Source: an uncultured Caldilineaceae bacterium (GTDB lineage Bacteria > Chloroflexota > Anaerolineae > Caldilineales > Caldilineaceae). Taken from it: 64,000 bases of DNA. Positions 55,222 to 61,259 of this stretch are shown here, piece by piece. Location of the stretch: positions 2,998,722-3,062,721 of the forward strand of contig OY282381.1 of NCBI GenBank assembly GCA_958295915.1. Reading direction: 5' to 3'. The position numbers and the translations under genes are program-made. The notes beneath the pieces were generated by a model. That model was not told where the DNA came from, searched no databases, and was given only the letters and a program-made list of their open reading frames with translations. Every line of letters starts with the position of its first letter. Position 1 is the first letter of the stretch.

Positions 55222-55367
55222 TTCCAGTCCGAGATCATGAACATCTCGCTGGCCTGGCGCGTGCGTTGAAAACCGGTTGCGCCGCCTGCCGGGTGAAACC
55301 GAGCCGGAGCCGGACATATCTGCCCTTCTGGGCCGGGTTCATCCCGCAACCGGGGCTATTTGTTTGA
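55218..55367 (+). CDS. Short open frame after hsdS remnant
   Basis: A 49-codon frame whose ATG overlaps the hsdS stop (ATGA) behind GAGGAGGTGAGG, a strong ribosome-binding site. Its product shows no recognised domain. In type I loci hsdR often follows with such an overlap, so this may be the leftover start of a lost neighbour. Confidence 0.25.
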   Translation: MIPVRDHEHLAGLARALKTGCAACRVKPSRSRTYLPFWAGFIPQPGLFV

Positions 55368-55429
55368 TGGTCGCTGCGCTTGACAAAGTTGATATGCTGA
55401 ATACGGACAGCGTGGTAAGCGACTTGCCA

Positions 55430-55490
55430 GTTTTTCGTTTCGAGTAACTGCAGTTCATTGGCTACTGGAACTGACAACTGAAAACGAACG
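55430..55490. repeat. Intergenic repeat F, copy 10
   Basis: CAGTTTTTCGTTTCGAGTAA, CTGCAGTTCATTGGCTACTG, GAACTGACAACTGAAAACGA, directly upstream of the coiled-coil gene's ribosome-binding site. Confidence 0.6.
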
Positions 55491-55512
55491 AAGGGTGAGG
55501 GGAGAAAGACGC

Positions 55513-56055
55513 ATGGCACAGAGAACAGATGACGGGGAACGCATTGCCCGCATTGAAGGCGCATACGAACATCTGGCAACCAAAGCCGACGTGCAGGCGG
55601 TCAGAACCGACGTGCAGGCGGTCAGAACCGAGATGCAGGCGGTCAGAACCGAGATGCAGGCGGTCAGAACCGAGATGCAGGAGGTCAAAGCAGAGCTGCA
55701 GGCGGAGATGCAGGAGGTCAAAGCAGAGCTGCAGGCGGAGATGCAGGTGGTCAGAACCGAGATGCAGGAGGTCAGAACCGAGCTGCAGACGGAGATGCAG
55801 GAGGTCAAAGCAGAGCTGCAGACGGAGATGCAGGTGGTCAGAACCGAGATGCAGGAGGTCAAAGCAGAGCTGCAGACGGAGATGCAGGTGGTCAAAGCAG
55901 AGCTGCAGACAGAGATGCAGGAGGTCAAAACAGAGCTGAAAAGCGATGTGGCAGCCGTTAAGTCGGAATTGCGCTTGCTTAAGTGGATGATAGGAATTGT
56001 GATCGTGGGCATTCTGATCCCGTTGCTACAAGACCTGTTGGCGCGGTTGCCATGA
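55513..56055 (+). CDS. Coiled-coil protein with C-terminal membrane anchor
   Basis: A 180-residue protein with GGGGAGAAAG before the ATG. Residues 1-28 are a conserved head (GERIARIEGAYEHLATKAD). Residues 29-145 are an uninterrupted heptad array built from QAVRTEM-like 7-mers and EVKAELQ/TEMQ 11-mers with no proline or glycine. The last 25 residues contain a membrane helix (WMIGIVIVGILIPLLQ). This is the form of DUF1640/Bdr-type membrane-anchored coiled coils. The DNA is a 21/33-bp tandem array that can change length. A collapsed relative lies at 9362-9513. Function unknown. Confidence 0.8.
   Translation: MAQRTDDGERIARIEGAYEHLATKADVQAVRTDVQAVRTEMQAVRTEMQAVRTEMQEVKAELQAEMQEVKAELQAEMQVVRTEMQEVRTELQTEMQEVKAELQTEMQVVRTEMQEVKAELQTEMQVVKAELQTEMQEVKTELKSDVAAVKSELRLLKWMIGIVIVGILIPLLQDLLARLP
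55583..55950 (+). repeat. In-frame 21/33-bp tandem array
   Basis: CAGGCGGTCAGAACCGAGATG-type 21-bp units lead into mixed CAGGAGGTCAAAGCAGAG/CTGCAGACGGAG 33-bp units. All lengths are multiples of three, which preserves the heptad frame. It encodes the coiled coil of the gene at 55513. Confidence 0.85.
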
Positions 56056-56261
56056 GTAAAGAGGAGGCCGGACAATCCGGGATCTGTCCAGCGACGGCGT
56101 CGTCGGATTGCTGCCATGTGAAGCCGCGACGATTCCACGTCACCCACAGATACGTGTGGGAACAGTAAGCGCGAAACGGCATACACCTCCCATAATCTCC
56201 AGCAGGCGGACGCGCCATGCCGATCGACAGCAGCGAAAAGGGGCTTGAATGCCCCGCCTGC

Positions 56262-56340
56262 ACGGCTCTGACGGGCGAGTTGGATATGCGCGAGGCGGCA
56301 GCTGGGTTGGGAAAAATTCAGGAGTCAGACGATAAGGAGT
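56262..56340 (+). pseudogene. Second HsdS tail fragment
   Basis: Codons reading ALTGELDMREAAAGLGKIQ resemble VVTGKLDAREVAANLPDIW at the end of the first fragment. Only about 25 codons remain, ending beside the DUF1638 gene. This suggests the restriction locus or its tail was duplicated before decay. Confidence 0.5.
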
Positions 56341-56346
56341 TTTCGT

Positions 56347-56970
56347 GTGAAGATCGGAATCATAGCATGTGGCGCGATTGTGCGGGAACTGATCGCTATC
56401 GCCAATCGGCGGGGCTGGGATTACGAGCTGACAGCCATCCCGGCCCAGCTTCATAACCGCCCCGCGCGCATCGCGCCGGAGGTGGAAAAGAAACTGAACG
56501 TCTGGGCGGACCGCTTCGATCGCATTCTTGTCGGCTATGGGGAGTGCGGCAGTGGCGGCGCGCTGGACACGCTGCTGGCCCGCTATCCTCACGCAGTGCG
56601 TATCCCCGGCCCCCACTGTTACGAGTTTTACGCCGGCGCGCTTTTCAGCGAGCAGGCTGAACGGCAGCCGGGCACATTTTACCTGACCGATTTTCTCGCC
56701 CACCACTACGAGGGTCTCGTTATCGAATCCCTGGGCCTCGACCGTTACCCGGAGCTGCGTGACATCTACTTCGGCAACTACAAGGAACTGCTCTATCTCC
56801 GCCAATTGCCAGAGCGGGACGAGAGCGAACGCGCGCGCGCGGCGGCATCACAGCTGGGGTTGGCGTATAACAAAGTCGATTCAGGATTGGATGTTTTAGA
56901 AAAGCGGCTGGTAGAAATCGTTGAATGCGCCTCTGCTCAAAAGAGGCGCGGTATCGAAAGAGATGGATGA
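56347..56970 (+). CDS. DUF1638-family protein
   Basis: A 207-residue protein with a GTG start behind AAGGAG. IACGAIVRELIAIANRRGWDYE, then LHNRPARIAPEVEKKL and VGYGECGSGGALD, carry the conserved Cys and His residues of DUF1638 (pattern C...LH...P...YG.CG). This family often occurs beside corrinoid methyltransferase systems, and the methyltransferase-like fusion lies 1.5 kb upstream. The last 18 residues (EIVECASAQKRRG and after) come from element A, so the natural C-terminus has been replaced or extended. Biochemical function is not established by the sequence. Confidence 0.8.
   Translation: MKIGIIACGAIVRELIAIANRRGWDYELTAIPAQLHNRPARIAPEVEKKLNVWADRFDRILVGYGECGSGGALDTLLARYPHAVRIPGPHCYEFYAGALFSEQAERQPGTFYLTDFLAHHYEGLVIESLGLDRYPELRDIYFGNYKELLYLRQLPERDESERARAAASQLGLAYNKVDSGLDVLEKRLVEIVECASAQKRRGIERDG
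56920..56950 (+). repeat. Palindromic element A forming a protein C-terminus (copy 13)
   Basis: GTTGAATGCGCCTCTGCTCA then AAAGAGGCGCG, consensus except for one loop base. It is read as VECASAQKRR, 20 bp before the DUF1638 stop. Confidence 0.9.
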
Positions 56971-56979
56971 TACTCTGTC

Positions 56980-57915
56980 ATGCGCCGTGTCCTTTTCCTT
57001 TTCATCGACGGCGTCGGCTTGGGCAGGGATGACCTGACGGTAAATCCTCTGGCCGCGGCCACACTGCCCACACTGGCAGCGCTCCTCGATGGCAACCCTC
57101 TCACCGCCTCCACGGGGCGCTTCAGCCACGGTGACGCCCATCTGTGTCCAACAGACGCCCAGTTGAGCGTGCCAGGCCGTCCCCAAAGCGCCACCGGTCA
57201 GACGGCAATCCTGACCGGCGTCAACGCGCCGGCCCGCTTGGGGGAGCACTACGGCCCGCGCCCGGATCAGCGGGTGCGGGACATTCTGGACGAGGCCGGC
57301 ATCTTCGCTCGGCTCCACGCGGCAGGTCATCCGACTGCCTTCGTCAACGCCTATCCCCAGCGCTATTTCGACGCAGTTAAGCGGGGCAAACGCCTACTGA
57401 GCGCAGTACCCTACGCCGCCCAACGCGGCGGGCTGCGGCTGTTGACGTGGAAAGATATGCAGGCGCAGCAGGCCCTGTCCGCAAATTTCACTGGTCTGGG
57501 CTGGCGCACACAGTTGGGCTATCCGAACGCGCCGCTCTACTCGCCGGCGGAGGCGGGCGCGCAGTTCTGGCGTATCGCCCAGCCAGCGCGCTTCGCTTTC
57601 TTCGAGCACTGGCTGACCGACTATCTGGGCCACCGGCGGGACTTTCGCGCTGCCGTCGATAACTTCCAACGCATCGACGGCTTCCTGGCCGGGCTGTTGG
57701 ACGTGATGGACTGGCAGGAGACCCTCTTGATCGTCGCCAGTGATCACGGCAATGTGGAGGACTGCTCCACCCGCAAGCATACGGAGAACCAAGCATTGAC
57801 ACTTCTCGTCGGCAGCCAGAGCGGCCGCTATGCGCACAGAATTCGCCGGCTGGATGATTTTGTGAATGTGGTTGCAGAATTTCTGGGAAAAAACAACCTG
57901 GCTCACCCACAATAG
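56980..57915 (+). CDS. Alkaline-phosphatase-fold metalloenzyme (phosphoglycerate mutase/phosphopentomutase-like)
   Basis: A 311-residue member of the alkaline phosphatase superfamily. FLFIDGVGLG supplies the first metal Asp, and RPQSATGQTAILTG contains the likely Thr/Ser nucleophile. FEHWLTDYLGHRRD and VASDHGNVEDCSTRKHT give the remaining Asp/His metal ligands. The layout resembles cofactor-independent phosphoglycerate mutase and phosphopentomutase-like proteins but is shorter. It starts 9 bp after the DUF1638 gene and is followed 8 bp later by a PHP-domain gene, so the three are probably one operon. Substrate unknown. Confidence 0.82.
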   Translation: MRRVLFLFIDGVGLGRDDLTVNPLAAATLPTLAALLDGNPLTASTGRFSHGDAHLCPTDAQLSVPGRPQSATGQTAILTGVNAPARLGEHYGPRPDQRVRDILDEAGIFARLHAAGHPTAFVNAYPQRYFDAVKRGKRLLSAVPYAAQRGGLRLLTWKDMQAQQALSANFTGLGWRTQLGYPNAPLYSPAEAGAQFWRIAQPARFAFFEHWLTDYLGHRRDFRAAVDNFQRIDGFLAGLLDVMDWQETLLIVASDHGNVEDCSTRKHTENQALTLLVGSQSGRYAHRIRRLDDFVNVVAEFLGKNNLAHPQ

Positions 57916-57923
57916 GAGAAACT

Positions 57924-58865
57924 ATGGAATCCCTGCCACGCGCCTCTTTCGAGCAGAGGCGCATTCAACCTTTTTCCAAACCTGGTCGTTTCTGGAAGGG
58001 CAATCTTCACACCCACTCGACCCGTTCGGACGGACTGAAATCGCCGCAGGAAGTCTGCCGGCTGTATGCGCAGGCCGACTACGATTTCATCGCCCTGACC
58101 GATCATTTCCTGCCACAGTACGGCTTTCCCATCACCGATACGCGGCCTTTCCGTTCACCGACGTTTACAACGATTCTGGGCGCAGAGCTCCACGCCGGGC
58201 AGATCGAAAACGGCTCTGTCTGGCACATTGTGGCCGCGGGGCTGCCCCCTGATTTTGCGCCCCCGACCGCAGACGAAAGCGGAGCGCAGATCGCTACCAG
58301 GGCCAGGGAAGCCGGCGCGTTCATCGGCATCGCCCATCCCAACTGGTACGCGCTTTCAGAAAATGATATCCATGCTCTGGGGCCGGCGCACGCGGTGGAG
58401 ATCTACAACGGCGTGGCCGTGGACGCCAACGACCGGCCCGAAAGCTGGCATATTTTGAATGTGCTGCTGGACAGACGCCAGCGCTACTTCGCCTATGCCG
58501 CCGACGATGCCCACTTTACGCCCAACCGTCATGACTTTCGACGCGGCTGGGTGCAGGTGAAAGCCGAAGAACTGTCGCCAGACGCTCTGCTGACCGCACT
58601 GAAGGCCGGCGCATTCTATTCCAGCACCGGCCCGGACATCTACGACATCGCCCTCATCCCCGGCGAACGGATTGCCATCCACTGCTCCCCCGCGCAACGC
58701 ATCTTTCTGACCGGCGTGGGCAGCGCTGGGCAGCAGGCCTGGGGCAACGGCCTTACCAGCGCAGAGTTCGACCTATCTGAATGGAGCAGCCACTATTGTC
58801 GGGTGACGGTGCGGGACCACCAGGGTGGCAGGGCCTGGTCGAATCCGATTTGGCTGGAAGGATGA
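57924..58865 (+). CDS. PHP-domain metal-dependent phosphoesterase
   Basis: A 313-residue PHP-fold hydrolase. H29 and H31 (GNLHTHSTRSDG), H61 (ALTDHFLP), GIAHPNWYALS and AADDAHFTPNRHD supply metal ligands of the trinuclear site. A beta-rich C-terminal domain (about 225-313) follows. GGAG lies before the ATG. Residues 5-15 (PRASFEQRRIQ) are a translated element A, so the native start was probably nearer KPGRFWKGN. It shares an ATGA overlap with the PfkB kinase gene. Role may be in phosphate ester or nucleotide breakdown. Confidence 0.88.
   Translation: MESLPRASFEQRRIQPFSKPGRFWKGNLHTHSTRSDGLKSPQEVCRLYAQADYDFIALTDHFLPQYGFPITDTRPFRSPTFTTILGAELHAGQIENGSVWHIVAAGLPPDFAPPTADESGAQIATRAREAGAFIGIAHPNWYALSENDIHALGPAHAVEIYNGVAVDANDRPESWHILNVLLDRRQRYFAYAADDAHFTPNRHDFRRGWVQVKAEELSPDALLTALKAGAFYSSTGPDIYDIALIPGERIAIHCSPAQRIFLTGVGSAGQQAWGNGLTSAEFDLSEWSSHYCRVTVRDHQGGRAWSNPIWLEG
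57938..57968 (-). repeat. Palindromic element A forming a protein N-terminus (copy 14)
   Basis: CGCGCCTCTTTCGAGCAG then AGGCGCATTCAAC, a perfect consensus copy 11 bases after the start codon of the PHP gene. It is read as RASFEQRRIQ. Confidence 0.92.
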
Positions 58866-59797
58866 AAGGAACCCCTATCGTTGTCGATGTGCTTTGTCTG
58901 GGCATTGCCTGTTATGATCTGATCTTCTCGGTGGATCGCCACGTGGGCCCGGATGAAAAGGTCAGAGCGTCGGAGTTGACCGCTTGCGGCGGCGGTCTGG
59001 CTGCCAACGCCGCCATGACCGTCGCCCATCTCGGCTATTCCGTGGCCTTCGCCGGCTATCTGGGCCAGGACATCTATGGCGATAAGCATCTCCATGAACT
59101 GCGCGCGGCCGGCGTCAACACCGAACTGGTAGTCCGCGGCGAGTGGCCGACATCCCTCTCTGCCATTTTCGTCAAGCCGGACGGCGCACGTGCGCTTGTC
59201 AACTACGCCGGCAGCCAGGATCTACCCGTCGAGGCTGAATTCCAGCTGGATCGCTGCCGTCCTCGGGCTATTCTCGTGGACGGACATCACTTGGCCGCCG
59301 CCGAACCGTTGATCGATTGGGCCAGAGCAAAGGGCATTCCCACTGTACTGGATGGAGACACAGTCCATGTCGGCTCGAAAACGCTGATGGAAAAGGTGGA
59401 ATTTCTGGTGGCGTCAGAACATTTCGCCCTTGATTTCAGCTGTCAGGAGGATGCGGCGGTTGCCTTGGCGCAACTGAGTCGCCGCGCGCCGTCGAGTGTC
59501 ATTACCCTCGGCAAACTGGGCCTGATCTGGCGCAACCGGGCTGACAGTCGGTTTGGCGCCAGCGCCGGCAGCTACCCCGCCTTCGCGGTCCCCACAGAGG
59601 ACACCACCGGCGCCGGCGATGCCTTCCATGGCGCGTTCGCCGCCGGTCTTTCCCAAGGGATGAACTGGGAAGAGCTGCTGCGTTTTGCTTCGGCCGTGGG
59701 CGCGCTCTGCTGCACAAAAAAAGGCGCGCGTCTCGGCATCCCCACCGGCGCAGAAGTGGCGGCGTTTCTGGCGCGCCATGGATGGATGCGTCCCTGA
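58862..59797 (+). CDS. PfkB-family carbohydrate kinase
   Basis: A 311-residue ribokinase-like enzyme. VLCLGIACYDLIFSVD is the start, LTACGGGLAANAAMTVAHLG the substrate-binding glycine pair, and EDTTGAGDAFHGAFAAGL the ATP/anion-hole signature with catalytic D253. The start codon overlaps the PHP stop (ATGA), so translation is coupled. It phosphorylates a sugar or nucleoside; with PHP and phosphatase-fold enzymes in the same operon, it may belong to a sugar-phosphate or nucleoside salvage route. Specificity unknown. Confidence 0.92.
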   Translation: MKGTPIVVDVLCLGIACYDLIFSVDRHVGPDEKVRASELTACGGGLAANAAMTVAHLGYSVAFAGYLGQDIYGDKHLHELRAAGVNTELVVRGEWPTSLSAIFVKPDGARALVNYAGSQDLPVEAEFQLDRCRPRAILVDGHHLAAAEPLIDWARAKGIPTVLDGDTVHVGSKTLMEKVEFLVASEHFALDFSCQEDAAVALAQLSRRAPSSVITLGKLGLIWRNRADSRFGASAGSYPAFAVPTEDTTGAGDAFHGAFAAGLSQGMNWEELLRFASAVGALCCTKKGARLGIPTGAEVAAFLARHGWMRP

Positions 59798-60069
59798 TTT
59801 GGGGCATCCAGGCCAGCGGGTTGCCGAATCCCGCTGTAGCTGCCCAGAGGGAGTCAGAAACGCGCCCAAGGCTTGTAACCAACCTATTTAGTTTTCTATG
59901 ATTGTGTGGTAGGATCTACAGGATATGGCCTGAGAATATATTGAATTCTGTGAACCTTCGCGTCCAGTTCGTCGGAGGGAAAACGCCCGGGGAGATGGGC
60001 TACGGTCGGTCTCCCTCGGCAACCGTCTGTGAAGCAGGAATGCGAATCGCGGGATTGCAAGCGGAATCT

Positions 60070-60100
60070 GTTGAATGCGCCTCTACTCGAAAGAGGCGCG
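60070..60100 (+). repeat. Palindromic element A, intergenic copy 15
   Basis: GTTGAATGCGCCTCTACTCG then AAAGAGGCGCG, one loop change from consensus, 71 bp upstream of the dioxygenase start. The 59798-60171 gap holds no recognisable gene. Confidence 0.9.
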
Positions 60101-60171
60101 AATCAGGATTCGATCAGGTTCGCAGGAACAGAGTACAACAGCCCATCTAGTGTAATCCTGGGAGGATGAAA

Positions 60172-61141
<970 letters not shown>

Positions 61142-61148
61142 ATCGGCT

Positions 61149-61178
61149 ATTGTATCGACAGATGCCGCCAACTGCCAA
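61149..61178 (-). promoter_or_regulatory. Promoter of tRNA-Sec
   Basis: On the minus strand, TTGGCA and TACAAT are separated by 18 bp. The -10 box ends 7 bp before the tRNA 5' end, so transcription would start within a base or two of the mature tRNA. Confidence 0.65.
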
Positions 61179-61221
61179 ATGTCGCGGCTGTGTTCAGATA
61201 CGAGCACGCCGCCAACAGGAA

Positions 61222-61253
61222 GGTTGAATGCGGCTCTGCTCGCAAGAGGCGCG
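61222..61253 (+). repeat. Palindromic element A, intergenic copy 16
   Basis: GGTTGAATGCGGCTCTGCTC then GCAAGAGGCGCGG. Two changes lie in the left arm and loop. It is between the hydrolase stop and the tRNA-Sec promoter. Confidence 0.85.
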
Positions 61254-61259
61254 GTGATC

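Noticed and set aside
55455-56186. A 243-codon minus-strand frame rich in Cys, Ile, Ser and Val repeats
   Set aside because: It is the reverse reading of the 21/33-bp coiled-coil array and would be an odd Cys-rich repeat with no support.
59902-60150. An 82-codon frame upstream of the third dioxygenase
   Set aside because: Its codons run through element A, it has no ribosome-binding site and no recognisable product.
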